Origin: Steinernema hermaphroditum
Taxonomy: Eukaryota > Nematoda > Chromadorea > Rhabditida > Steinernematidae
Direction of reading: 5' to 3'
Assembly: GCA_030435675.1 (NCBI GenBank)
Contig: CM059622.1
Location: forward strand, 8,432,001-8,496,000
Length of the DNA stretch: 64,000 nt
Under the pieces are notes generated by a model. That model saw only the letters and a list, made by a program, of their open reading frames with translations, made no database searches and was not told the DNA's origin. How positions within the stretch are numbered: position 1 is the stretch's first letter; each line of letters opens with the position of its first letter. Positions 50,859 through 61,253 of the stretch are shown piece after piece. Position numbers and translations under genes: made by a program.

Positions 50859-52242
50859 AAAATGTACTTGTGGATGTACCGAATGCCCTCCACGCTACTA
50901 CAGTACTCCACATTTATGTGGGAGCCGTACTTCAGCAGAAGCTTCTCGTTGTAGGGGACGATGTCGCGAGAGTCCAATGTCTTCCAGACTTTTCGGCCCT
51001 TTTCAGTGACTTGTTTCTGGAACGTATTTCCGGCTTCGCGTTTGTAAGTGACGGTTCCCTGCCCATCTATCGTACTGACATCGGAGTACGGCTTCGGAAA
51101 TCCTCTGGAGCAGTACGTTTCTTTGAATCTCTTGTCTTTTTCGTTGACCTTCTTGCGGCACTTGTGCTTGTCGGTAGCACAGTAGTGGTGCATCAGGGAA
51201 GTTACCAAGTTGAATAGCTCGGGACTCTCATCCTTGTCGGGTACGTTTGTTGTAATATACTCATCGATGTGTTCGCCGGAGACTTCGTAATCCTCCGGGT
51301 GAATGGTCAGCAGGATGTGCGCGTGGGACATTCCTCGTTGTTGATGTTCAATGCTCATAGACATTCCAACTTGTTCGCCAAAGCACTGCTTGAGATCCTT
51401 CTTCAGCTCGTACAGTTTCCTCAGGAACACTAGACATTGTATGTCATACAGTTCGGTTAGCGGCTGATCATTATGCCGCTGCTCCCGGAAAACCTCAGGC
51501 CACTTGGGATTACCGGTAAAGGTGATGAAAAAGGAGGGGGCACCGCCGCGGGCAGAAACTGCCATAGCGTCGAGGAACTTTCGCTGCATGTACGCTCTAC
51601 CGCAGAAGGAAGATGCGGCCAACTGGAACATCTGAGTTGGTGATCCTTTGAAGTCTTTTCTGGAGGACGTATCGGAGAGCTGCGGTGGCTTCGGCTCGGA
51701 TCTTCATGTGTGTCTTAATCTGTTGGATGTCCCTTGCTTCGATTCTCTGGCAGCTGTCGATGATGTAGAGTTGACCCAGTCTTTCGCATTCGGTGAAGAA
51801 GTGAAAGGTGCCGGGCTTAGCACGGCGCAGACGGAAGCGAAGGAATTCTCGGGCTGATAGGTACTTGCGACCTTTCTTCTCTACATATACTTCATCTTCA
51901 TCCAAATCTGCTTCTTCAGCGGCACCAAGGACGTAGTCGTCCTGTTCTGCATAATCGTTTTCTTCAGTTTCTTCTTCATCTTCACTGTCGTCTATCATTT
52001 CGGCGTTCACTTCTTCATCATCCTCTTCTTCAACCAAAATGGCGTTAAGCATGTCTATACCTACACAGAGACCGAAAATTCTTTTGCGTGCAAGATATGC
52101 GGCACCCTGATGAAGAAGTCAACGAAATGTTGAAGTATTGGAAGTCGAACACTGCGAAACTACGAAGATTGTCAGCACTAGCGCGAAGATATTTGTCAAC
52201 GGTAGCCAGTGCTGCGGAACCCGAGCGTGTATAAAACGATTG

Positions 52243-53880
52243 TTATACCAATGCCCTAAATTCTTGGGCCGGGTTTTCGGGTTCGGGTACCCGAAAATTT
52301 CGGGTTCGGGTTCGGGTTTTCGGGTACCCGGACAACTCTGCACCTCGGATACACTCATTTGTTTTCCGGTCGAGAAGTCTCACTCCGAGCATTCTTCTTT
52401 CCATCCTTCTCAGTGCTGCCGCTAGTCTCATCTTCATGGACTTCGTAAGGGCCCATGCTTCCGATCCATAGGTCATTGCTGGTAGAATGCACATATCAAA
52501 AAGTCTTCTCTTCCACTTCATTTCTACGGAACTCGATATCAACAGCACTTTGTGCTGGCGAAAGACGTTCCATCCCGAACTAATTCGACGGCTGATCTCT
52601 TTTCTGCTGTTTCGGATCATTTGAACCTCTTGTCCTAAATAGACATCGTTTGTAACGCATTCTAAACTCAAATCGTTGAGGCGAATGTTGAGTTCCTCGT
52701 TTGCCATCACTTTAGTCTTCGCCTCGTAGATCTTTAGCCCGAATTTTTGGAATTCTTCATTTAGCTCGTTGACCATCTTTTGGAGTTCGTCCTGAGAATT
52801 GGCGAAGAGAACGATGTCGTCGGCAAATCGGAGGTTATGTAGCATTTTTCCGTTGACATTGATTCCATACTCTGCCCAGTTCAGCTTTCTGAAGACACTT
52901 TCCAGTGTTGCGGTAAACAGTTTCGGACTTATTACGTCCCCTTGACGAACTCCGCGATGAATGTCGATCTGCACACAGTCCTCGCCAATCTGAATATGGG
53001 ATTTAGCTTCCCGGTAGATCTTTCACATCATTGCTACGATTTGAGCCGGGACACCTTGCTCTTGCAGAGCATTCCATACCGCATTCACCTCTACGGAGTC
53101 GAACACTTTTTCAAAATCAATGAAAGCGATGAATAACGGCATTCGGTACTCATTCACTCTCTCCAATAACTCGTTGAGCGCGTAGAGATGATCTACAGTT
53201 GAGTAGTTTTTACGGAATCCAGCCTGTTCGTCGGATTGTGAATCGTCGAGAACGGCTTCTATTCTGTTATTGATTACCTTTGTGAATAGCTTGTAGATCG
53301 TCGAGAGGAGCGAGATGGGTCTATAGTTCTTCACCAGTTTTGAATCTCTTTTTTTATAGATCAGAACCGTAGAGGAGTCTGCCATCGATGTTGGAAGTTC
53401 GCATCGGTCAATACATCGATTGAAGAGTGCTGTCAAAACCGGGAGTAGTTCCTTTTTGGCTAGTTTGAGCATCTCTACTGTTATTTTGTCGATGCCTGGA
53501 CTCTTCCCGCATTTCATGTTGTTCAGAGCGTTTTCGACTTCACTTTGTAGAATTTCTGGTCTTGCCCAGGCTTTGCCCAGGCTTTTTGAGTTTCTGACAG
53601 CTTTCTCGACCAGACAACGATGATGGACCTCAATGTCTTTTCGGATTTCCTTTCGTATCAGTTTGCTGTGTTCAGCGAAGGCGATACGGTCTCTGACGGT
53701 GGTTTGGTTACGGCGCATTTCATGTCTTTGACGTATCAGATTGTTGCTTGAATCCGATATTCGTTTGTCACGGGGGATGGGTTCACTGGCGATTTCCGAG
53801 GCTTTTCGAAGTCTATATACCAGTTCGTCGTAGTCGACTGGTGCCTGATTTCGAGTTGCCATTTGGGAGGCAAAGGTTAA
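52243..53880 (-). pseudogene. RTE-like non-LTR retrotransposon reverse transcriptase, 5'-truncated and frameshifted
   Basis: The minus strand encodes KNYRPISLLSTIYKLFTKVI, the RT palm FIAFIDFEKVFDSV, then after a frame change near 53.0 kb IHRGVRQGDVISPKLF and the catalytic LRFADDIVLFANS. The C-terminal part has RRMERRMLGVRLLDRK, as in RTE-type LINEs. No endonuclease domain is visible upstream, so the copy is 5' truncated. An unrelated GGGTTCGGGT-rich segment at 52260-52345 abuts its 3' end. Confidence 0.85.
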
Positions 53881-53889
53881 AATAAGAAA

Positions 53890-54239
53890 AGTAAGAAGCT
53901 TTTTCATACCGGCAACGAATCGTAGATGTAGATCTTGTGCTTCTGGAAAGGATTCCCAGCAGCCAGTGGATGTTGTTGTAGTTGACGGGAACCATTGCTC
54001 GATGGAAAGAATCACGGCACAGGAATGTGCAGTTTGCCGCTTCTTCCATTTCTGTATGCATCGACATAGTGGTGGGCCACATCCACCGGAGCAAAGAGCG
54101 TTCTCATCGGGTGGACGATGGCGTCATTCATTACTTGACGTTCTACTTGCTCAACAGCAGCCGGCTGGTTGTTCACCATCTTCTTCTTTTCATTGGCAAG
54201 AGTTTTCATTGCGACTTGTCTCTTAGTTGGGCGAGGCAT
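53890..54239 (-). pseudogene. Ulp1/SENP-like cysteine protease fragment, frameshifted
   Basis: One frame reads VPVNYNNIHWLLGIL, the catalytic-His segment of C48 peptidases; after a one-base shift the adjacent frame reads HKIYIYDSLP, the Asp segment. The upstream frame from 54239 is lysine-rich (MPRPTKRQVAMKTLANEKKK). The catalytic Cys region is absent. Such proteases occur in DNA transposons; here it may be a remnant of the Helitron or of another element cut by the LINE. Confidence 0.55.
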
Positions 54240-54899
54240 GGTTTTGATGGTTCTTTGATTCGAGGGTTAAGTTCCATTTGAACTTGTTCTTTTAAATGGC
54301 CACATAGCGATGCACGAACAGATGCCAAGGAAATGGAATAATTCATAATTGTTCCGTATGGCAGTACTTAAGTTTAAGCCTATGCCTAAGTAAGAGTTTC
54401 AAATTTCGTCGAAATTGGAGCCGACCACAAAAAGTCACGTTGAATACGGTGTACAGAGTTCGGTCCAGACTCGCTACACATCGTGCAACTTATGCAAATC
54501 GTGGCGAGACCCAATACCCCCGTAGCATCGGTTTTGCAATCCACCGAATCTCTCCACCGAAAATCGCACCAAAACTTAATTCGTTGATTTCTCTGAGAGG
54601 AAATCGATTTGAAAAAAGGAAAAAAGTTTTTCACGCTCTACAATATGCACTAAAAACTAACCGCGCAAGATTTTTTCCTGCAAAAAAAAAAACTTTTTTC
54701 ACTAAAATTTAGTTACCTCCCTAAGGAATATACTCACACCAAACCACCCCACCTAAACGCTCCCCACAAACCGGATAAAAATTCAAAACACCCCACAATA
54801 TAATTTCACAACAACAATCCGGATTATGATCTTTTGAAAAGAACACAGAGCCATTAGGATAACTATGTACAGGGTCACTTGAGAATCGCCGGTGAGAAA
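54240..54899. other. AT-rich interval, no supported gene
   Basis: Transposon-flanking sequence with homopolymer runs around 54610-54710. No feature recognised. Confidence 0.35.
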
Positions 54900-55045
54900 C
54901 GGATAACATGCACCCTTTCAGTATGTCTAAAATGTCTATGGGCAGCTAATATTTTGCACAGTTACTACTCCCCCCGCGATCTGTTAGTGCACCAAATTTC
55001 AGCGAAATCGGCAGGCGTCATGTTTGACACTTCCCTTGTCAGTGA
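54900..55045 (-). repeat. Dispersed inverted repeat, right copy
   Basis: Reverse complement of the 43683-43830 copy (shares GCCGATTTCGCTGAAATTTG and TAGCTGCCCATAG). It closes an 11.3-kb interval of mobile DNA. Confidence 0.7.
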
Positions 55046-55203
55046 AGTAGTTCATTGTCAGCTTGGTCGTTGTGGATTATGGTAGCATGTCCTCTGTCAC
55101 AACGCCGTGGCCCATGTCTGCAAAACATATTTATTCGTTGTTTCATTGGCACACAAAGAAGAACCGTCGTCAGGGAACCCGTGCGCGGCCAGGTCTCGTA
55201 GGG

Positions 55204-58200
55204 CTAGACGGGGGAGGACTGCGTCGGCTGGAAGGAGCGGCTGACGAAACGTGGCGCCCACTTGACGGAGCTGAGGACGAGCTCGCGGAACTCGGGGTTC
55301 AGAAAGGCGTAGAGCACGGGGTTCGCCACGCAGCGGGTCATGGCCATGCTGAAGGAGGAGGTGCGGGAAAGGGCGCCGGGGGACTCACCAGTGGGCGAAG
55401 AGCATGAAGAGGTAGCTGACATCGACTCCGTCTAGCTCCATCAGGTAGTACTCCTGGTCGTACTCGTTGACGAGGTTCACCACGTTGTGTGGCAGCGCTG
55501 TGAGCCCGAAGATAACGACCATCGAGACCAGGATAACCGTGACATGCCGCTTCTGCTGCGCCACGCGCCGCTTCTGCTCGATCAGGTGCGACAGCTGAAG
55601 GTTACGGTAGGGGTACGGACGTGGGCGGACGGTACCTGGTCCTTGTGTTGCTGCGAATCGCCGCCGGCGGTCGCCGCGAGAACGTAGAGGAGGTTGACCT
55701 GCTGCGCGATCGATGTGAGCCGCGAGTGGGCACGCCTTCGCAGGAAGGCGAAGACCTGGATGCGAGTTACGGTAGCCGCAGGGGATACTCACTGCGTGGT
55801 AGCAGATGGTCATGATGGTGAAGGGTATGGCGAACTGGATGACGAGGACGAAGATGGTGTAGAAGCGCTTGGAACCCTCGTCGGGCCACTCCTCCGTGCA
55901 GAACTCGCCGCAGATGTTCTGATCTGAGGGAGGGGGACTCACAATGGACTGTTCCCAAGTGATACGCGCAGATCGAGCTGATATTTGGCACAACGGTAGG
56001 GGTGTGTCTGAGGTGTGACATACAGGCGTAAATGCCTTCTGAAAGTTGCGGTTTATTGAATATAGCCCACTTTGCTGGTTTAGCGTAAACTGTTTATGTG
56101 ATACAGCTGGATAGTCTCTTGGTTGTCGTTCTAGGGATCCGGGTTCGACACCCATCCCAGACCCCATATCCATCTCAGATCAAGGAAAGTGTAAGCGGGT
56201 TATTAGGGCGTGTTTTCGTGCTATAATTCGGGAAAATTTTTCTTATCCTAAATTGCAATAACCTCTTTTTCGTTTCAGTCAAGTGATCTCGATTTGGCAT
56301 GGGAGCTTATCGGTGACTCTTGGCTGCGTACAAAAATTTGGTTTACGTTATTCTCCAAGTAAGTCGAGTTACTCTCTTCTGAAAGTACTATTTGTCTCTT
56401 CAGAATGGACAACAGCCCGGAGACACCTCGCGTTGAGCACGAGAACGCTATGGACATGCTTCTCTCCGCCGTGGCGAGGTTGGAAAATAAGATTGAAGCC
56501 CGTGGCTCCCCGATGCCGGAAAAACGGCTCAAGAGCGCTCGGCTCAACGTCCAACACGAGCTCATTGCGGATTGGATTCGCCGCTTGAATCGGGTAGATT
56601 CGGAAGATCCCGTTCTCATGGGCGTAATAGAAGATATGAAGGCACGAAACGTTCTGTTGCGCAAGGCTGATGCGAAGCCAGAATTTTTTACGTTTTTCGA
56701 CACTTATCGTGAAGCCGAACCGGACTTGCCGTTCGCGCAATGTGTCTCCGAAGCTTTGAAGAAGTTTAACGAGCTGGAAACCACTCGCCCTCGTGCCGTA
56801 GCTTCATATGCAGGTCGCACACGGCCCTTTCGCCCGGGCGACACCAGTGGAGGACGCACTGGTGTCGCGTACAATCGTGAGTCCGGACCAGGGCTGTGCG
56901 AGTTTCGAGTTTCGTAGTTTCGAGGTTTTTTTGAGTTTCGAGTTTCGAGTTTTGGACGAAACTCAACTCGAAACTCGCCTTGGTCCTGTCACTATGATTT
57001 TGGGCCACCCAGAGTGATATTAGCAGCTACGAGCCCCGCGAAAGGCAAATTTCCGACCTACCGCACACCAAATCAATGAAATCAGGGTATTCGTCGTGGG
57101 ACCAAAATTGAAAATCACAACAGATCGTTTGTCAAAAGATTTCTGCTGATGGAATTTTGAAGGATTATGCGGTCTGCGTTAAAGTCGCACCTGGCCTGGG
57201 TCTAAAGAGGTGTTTAAGTACCTCAAGAAATTACCATAAAGCTGTCCAGCAAACTCTGCTGCATACATAGAATAAGCCTCGGCTCCTCTGCTAGCATGCT
57301 TTCTTCATTGAGTTATTAGAAGAACCATTAGTTTGTAATTGAGAGTTGAACAGTTAGCTTCAGATTCATATGTTGGAAAGCTATTGGAACAGAGGATGGT
57401 TCATGTACAACGTCGTGACAGATAAGCCATTATATTCTTAAAAATCCACAGCTCACGATTCAAAGTGCCTTTGTACACCAATGATTCCTAATAACTCAAT
57501 GAAGAAAGCTTGCTGGCAGTCGAGCCAGGGCTCAATCGACGCGGTACACTCTCCTAAACCACTGTCCGTTTAAGAAGTTAGGCGAAATCGCCCCAGAAAC
57601 GAGAAATATGCAAAAAAAACACTGATTTTCATTACAAAAAATACAAGTTTCGAGTTTCGAGTTTCGACTTCCGAGTTTCGAGTTTCGCACAGCCCTGGTC
57701 CGGACTCGTACAGCAGCTCTCGCAGCAAGTTTATGCCATCCAACAGCAGCTCAGCCATAGTCAAGGATATCCGGGCGTTGCGCCAAGGCATCAGAGGCCT
57801 CCTGGACCGCCCTTTTGTTTCTTCTGCAAAGGATACGGCCACTACGCCCGGCAATACCCTCAAGGCTCTGCAAGCCGTCAATGATCAGGAACGCCGTGCG
57901 AATCAGCACGTGATAGGTACGTTAAGGGTTCATATACAATTTTGGCTTCCTACCCTTCGGTCTTTCTTCTGCCCTCATGATTTTTTCAAAATTGTTCCGC
58001 CCTTTGTTCCACATTGGCGCGCAGATGGCATATTATGTGCATTATACTTGGATGATGGGCTCGTTTTTGCGGACACATACGATCGGTGCCAAAAGTATGT
58101 AACCAGGATCAGGAGACACACTCTCTGTTTGCACAAATGATCAGTTTGCACAAAGGAATAGCATCGCTTTTTACATTTGAATTTCAAAATTCCCGCGGCA

Positions 58201-61200
58201 GTATTTGTAAATTCTAGATTTCTACGACGGTTTTATACTTAATTTCGGAATATAACGGAACAATTCTGAATAGTGATAGGTACCACTGACTTCGAAGATG
58301 GTCATCCAATCCATGATCCTATCCGTTATCCAATATCCAATGACGAGACGTCAGCGTCTTCCCTGGCGGCTTATGGGGGTTTAGCGGGTTCGTGAGGAAG
58401 ACATTCTCCCCAACATCGATGACGATCGTAGAAAGATCCGTGCGCCGATTTTTCAGGATTGCACGACATCCTGTGCACATGTCAGCGCCCTGGATTTGCC
58501 CACAAGCCGTCGTATATTTGGCCCGAAGCTTAGTCCAGGTGTAGACATAAGCAGGATCCTCATCGTCCATGCTGATCGGCGTAATGATCAGATTCCTGCA
58601 GCCATAGCGATTGTTGAAGTTCCAAGCTATGCTACCATAAGGCATATTGAGTAAGATCAGGAGTACTTGTTACAAATATGGTCTCAAGGGGAGAGGACCT
58701 AGTATTTTTGCATCATTATCACTGGAAGGGTGTGGTATGACTAGACCAGGGAAGACAGGGACAAGTGGTGAGCTCAGGCCTTTGGGGAAACACATGTTAA
58801 AACCGCGTTCGATTGGACTCCGAAGTATTATTTAGATTCATCATGATTTAATTTTCGATTGAAACTGGCAAAAAATAGAAAAGTAATGCTTTGTGCACAC
58901 TGATGCTTTGTGCAAACTTTATTGTGCAAAGTGATGCTTTGTGCAAACTGCACTTTTCCCGATCAGGAGGGATCTTGCAAAGGCCGGAGTCGTCACCGCG
59001 GACGAAAGGTGCATATGGGAACCGATCCAGCGGCTAACATGGTTAGGTTAAGATATCGATCTAGGTGGAGGTGGTGTTCGTATCTCGGAAAAGCGCATAA
59101 ATCGCCTCATTGATAAGGTGGATTCTGTGCTAAACACAATCGCACCGTCCAAACTAGATCGAATGCAGCTCGCCGGCTCCTTTGCGTTAGTTGGCTACGT
59201 TTTTGGCCCAGCTGCACAGCTGAAGGCTCGCAGCTTGAACAGTGTTTTACTCGATATGGAAGAGTTGCCAAAGCGAGCGGACAGAATGCTGTCCCTTGGT
59301 GAGCGAGTAGATTTATCATGGTGGCGATCTAATCTTAGAGCTAGGAACTGGCGCCCTTTCAAGCGCGTTTTTAACTCTCGTAGAATAGCTACGGATACTT
59401 CTGCGACGGGGGCTGGGGTAGTTATTTGGAATGAGGACAGTTCAACTTCCCGTTTGGGAATTAATTTCACTCCAGAAGACCGATCTGAGTCCAGCACTTT
59501 CAGAGAAGTGGCTGTAGTTCTATTCGGTCTTCAGGTGCTCGAAAGCGACCTCGGAAACGCCCAAGTCATCGTTCAGATTGATAACAAGGGTGCTGTCAGC
59601 GTCATCGAAAAACGTAGCCCAAATCCAAAACTGCAGCAGCTGGCTTCCCGGATTTTCGATCTCGCCGAGTCAATCAGATCCGAGATTAGGCCAGTTTGGG
59701 TTCCGAGAGACGAAAATACTTTAGCAGATGAAGCCAACCGCCTTCTCGATCGTGATGATTGGGGCATTCAGCCCGAATTTTTTGAATTGTGTATTGTGTT
59801 GCATTCGATGGGGCTATCCATCTATTGACCATCTGTTGACTACTGGTGGCTTTCGCCAACAGTAGGAACGCTCTTTGTCCGCGATTTCTTTCGCGTCCTC
59901 CGGATGTAAACTCAGAAGGAGTAGACGCATTAGCGTCCTCCTATGAAGGAGAATTTATTTGGGCAGTGCCGCCTCTCAACCTTATCCCTCACATAGTTCT
60001 GCAACTTCTGGGTTGCAAAGGAAAAGCCATACTGGGAATTCCATGGTGGCCATCACACATATTCTTCCCGACTTTGTGGTCGGGAGAATCATGGCTATGG
60101 TTCGTAAAAGATTCCATTTGTGTAGTCCGGGGTACAGCGCTGTTTACGCCATCGACATACGAGCATTCCGTGTTTAACGAGCCCCTTTCCGCCTTCGACT
60201 TTTATTTTCTCTTAATCGATTGCTCGCTTTAGTGCGTCTTGCCTCCTGAACTTCATAAAGCATATCTATTGTTGAAGTTAGGAGGTTGTGTGGATTGGTT
60301 GATTCCGTACGGAGACGAAATGTACTTTTTCACACCCCTACCGTTGTGCCAAATATCAGCTCGATCTGCGCGTGTCACTTGGGAACAGTCCCTTGTCAGC
60401 GAAGGAGAAAAAAAGAAGGAAAATCGAAAAATAGAAGAATCCCTGTGGGAATCGAACCCTGCACCCGTAAACTGGTGTGTCAGAGCACTACCCCTCGACC
60501 ACACGAGCACAGCGTGGCATTTCAATTCAATTCTACTAGTATTGAGTGTCGTGAGTTTTAGTAACTTTAAGGCCTTGTTTAGGGTGGATACTTTCATTTT
60601 GGGCAGGCGAGTTTATGTGTGCTTGACTTCTCAGACGCACCCCTACCGTTGTGCCAAATATCAGCTCGATCTGCGCGTGTCACTTGGGAACAGTCCCTTG
60701 TCAGCGAAGGAGACGGCCACTCACCTCGGTACGTCTTGAGCTTCATGTGGCAGACGTAGGGGAGCGTGACGAGAAGGGATATGATCCAGAGGGTCCAGGT
60801 GATCCGGATCGCGTGGTCGCGGCGTAGAGGCCGCCCCGGGGCGATCACCAGGCGGAAATAGCGGTCGACGGCGATGGCGCAGAGGCTGAAGGTGCCGATG
60901 AACATGCCTACGGCCTGGACGGCGCCGACGGCGCGGCAGAGGAGTGCGCCGAAGTACCACTGTTTGTAGATGTGAGTGACAGGCGTGAGGGGGACGGAGA
61001 GGAGGCACAGGATGACGTCCGACACGGCCAGGTTCACGATGAAGATGTTCTGCACGCTCTGCAGGGAGCGGTGCCGAACGGTGGCGACGATGACGCCGAG
61101 GTTGCCGACGAGCCCCAACACGAAGATCAGTGTGTAGAGGAGGGAGAAGATGGATACGGTAGCAATGTGGGTGCTGGGGTCCGTGTAGAGCACGTGGTAG

Positions 61201-61253
61201 GGGGTGCAGTCCCCGGGCAGTGGCGGCAAAGGGGCGCTGGTGGCGGAAGGCAT
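55204..61253 (-). CDS. Neuropeptide Y/F-type G-protein-coupled receptor (NPR family)
   Basis: Five exons were spliced by hand: 61253-60725, 55923-55793, 55755-55636, 55594-55389 and 55348-55204, 377 codons (376 aa). Exon 1 has TM1-TM4: GLVGNLGVIVA, NIFIVNLAVSDVILCLL, AVDRYFRLVI (DRY-type). Exon 2 has the second extracellular loop FCTEEWPDEGSKRFY and TM5 (FVLVIQFAIPFTIMTICYHA). Exon 4 has TM6 (FGLTALPHNVVN). Exon 5 has TM7 NPVLYAFLNPEFREL (NPxxY). The EEWP loop and TM5 pattern are those of invertebrate NPY/NPF receptors. The start is the ATG at 61253 (MPSATSAPL). The first intron is 4.8 kb and packed with transposons; the others are 37-41 bp. The ligand cannot be inferred. Confidence 0.9.
55947..56028 (-). 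repeat. Intron repeat, copy at the 3' end of receptor intron 1
   Basis: ACTGTTCCCAAGTGATACGC and GATCGAGCTGATATTTGGCA, then CAACGGTAGGGGTGTG. Near-identical to the inverted copies at 60344-60413 and 60641-60713. Confidence 0.85.
56889..57697. mobile_element. Non-autonomous hAT transposon, 809 bp, in DIRS gag
   Basis: The ends CAGGGCTGTGCGAGTTTCGA and inverted TCGCACAGCCCTG match hAT termini. The 8-bp TSD GTCCGGAC, itself palindromic, lies at 56881-56888 and 57698-57705. Both ends are padded with GAGTTTC repeats. It has no transposase frame. The DIRS gag frame continues on both sides. Confidence 0.9.
58115..58960. mobile_element. 846-bp DNA transposon-like insertion in DIRS reverse transcriptase
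   Basis: An 8-bp duplication GATCAGGA lies at 58107-58114 and 58961-58968. Removing the segment rejoins the RT frame at VTRIRR and DLAKAGVV. Ends carry subterminal copies of GTTTGCACAAA in inverted orientation, but no long perfect TIR. The minus strand holds a 108-codon open frame (58645-58319) with CTGC and VIDVGENVFLTNPLNPHKPP, source unknown. The 8-bp TSD suggests hAT or related. Confidence 0.8.
60344..60413 (+). repeat. Intron repeat, middle copy
   Basis: CGTTGTGCCAAATATCAGCT, then GATCTGCGCGTGTCACTTGG and GTCCCTTGTCAGCGAAGG. Direct repeat of 60641-60713, inverse of 55947-56028. Confidence 0.85.
60446..60525 (-). pseudogene. tRNA-derived sequence (isotype not assigned)
   Basis: On the minus strand, GTGGTCGAGGGGTAGTGC resembles an A-box/D-arm and GGGTTCGATTCCC is a perfect B box. 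The T-stem beyond the central three pairs and the acceptor stem do not pair, so it is a pseudo-tRNA or the head of a SINE. It lies between the two direct intron repeats. Confidence 0.5.
60641..60713 (+). repeat. Intron repeat, copy at the 5' end of receptor intron 1
   Basis: Same sequence as 60344-60413. It ends only 6-10 bp from the splice donor of receptor exon 1. Confidence 0.85.

Larger units (their letters stand above)
44235..52052 (-). mobile_element. Degenerate Helitron (Rep-helicase coding region), interrupted by two other elements
   Basis: Reading the minus strand. From 52052, an acidic N-terminus leads to the Helitron-like N domain (YLSAREFLRFRLRRAKPGTF). After a frameshift near 51625 comes the Rep/HUH nuclease: FITFTGNPKWPEVF, the HUH motif in MSHAHILL (~51330) and the two-Tyr motif YIHKY next to the LTR insertion. 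Coding resumes beyond the retrotransposon; a 46-bp intron (47117-47162) restores the family phrase after the Tyr motif. Two frameshifts near 46.69 and 46.50 kb disrupt the middle. Past the MITE comes the PIF1-like helicase: NGSGGTGKTLTINTLI (Walker A), VIIWDETTM (Walker B), LPLRLCYAMSINKAQGQTF and YVALTRVR, with stop near 44235. Frameshifts and insertions make it inactive. Element ends (5'-TC, CTRR-3') were not located. Confidence 0.9.
56405..60232 (+). mobile_element. Broken DIRS/PAT-like retrotransposon inside the receptor intron
   Basis: Plus-strand fragments in order. (1) Gag from the ATG at 56405 (MDNSPETPRVEHENAMDMLL), interrupted at 56889. (2) Gag end 57720-57890 with a zinc knuckle CFFCKGYGHYARQYP whose last Cys is replaced. 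(3) RT palm at ~57.93-58.11 kb, with LPFGLSSA and LYLDDGLVFADTY, frameshifted between, interrupted at 58115. (4) RT end and RNase H at 58969-59828: FNSRRIATDTSATGAGVV, QIDNKGAVSVIEKRSPNPKL, VWVPRDENTLADEANRLLDR, the DIRS-type RNase H. (5) Post-RNase H domain 59846-60232 (FANSRNALCPRFLSRPPD). A TAA stop follows TWLG near 59050. Most of the RT N-terminus and the tyrosine recombinase are missing. Clearly dead. Confidence 0.85.

Noticed and set aside
52260..52345. Arg/Thr repeat peptide at the C-terminus of the RT frame
   Set aside because: It arises from GGGTTCGGGT simple repeats, probably an unrelated inserted end, not part of the RT.
56095..56170. tRNA-like sequence with B box GGGTTCGACACCC
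   Set aside because: No acceptor or anticodon stem could be formed; too weak to call a gene.
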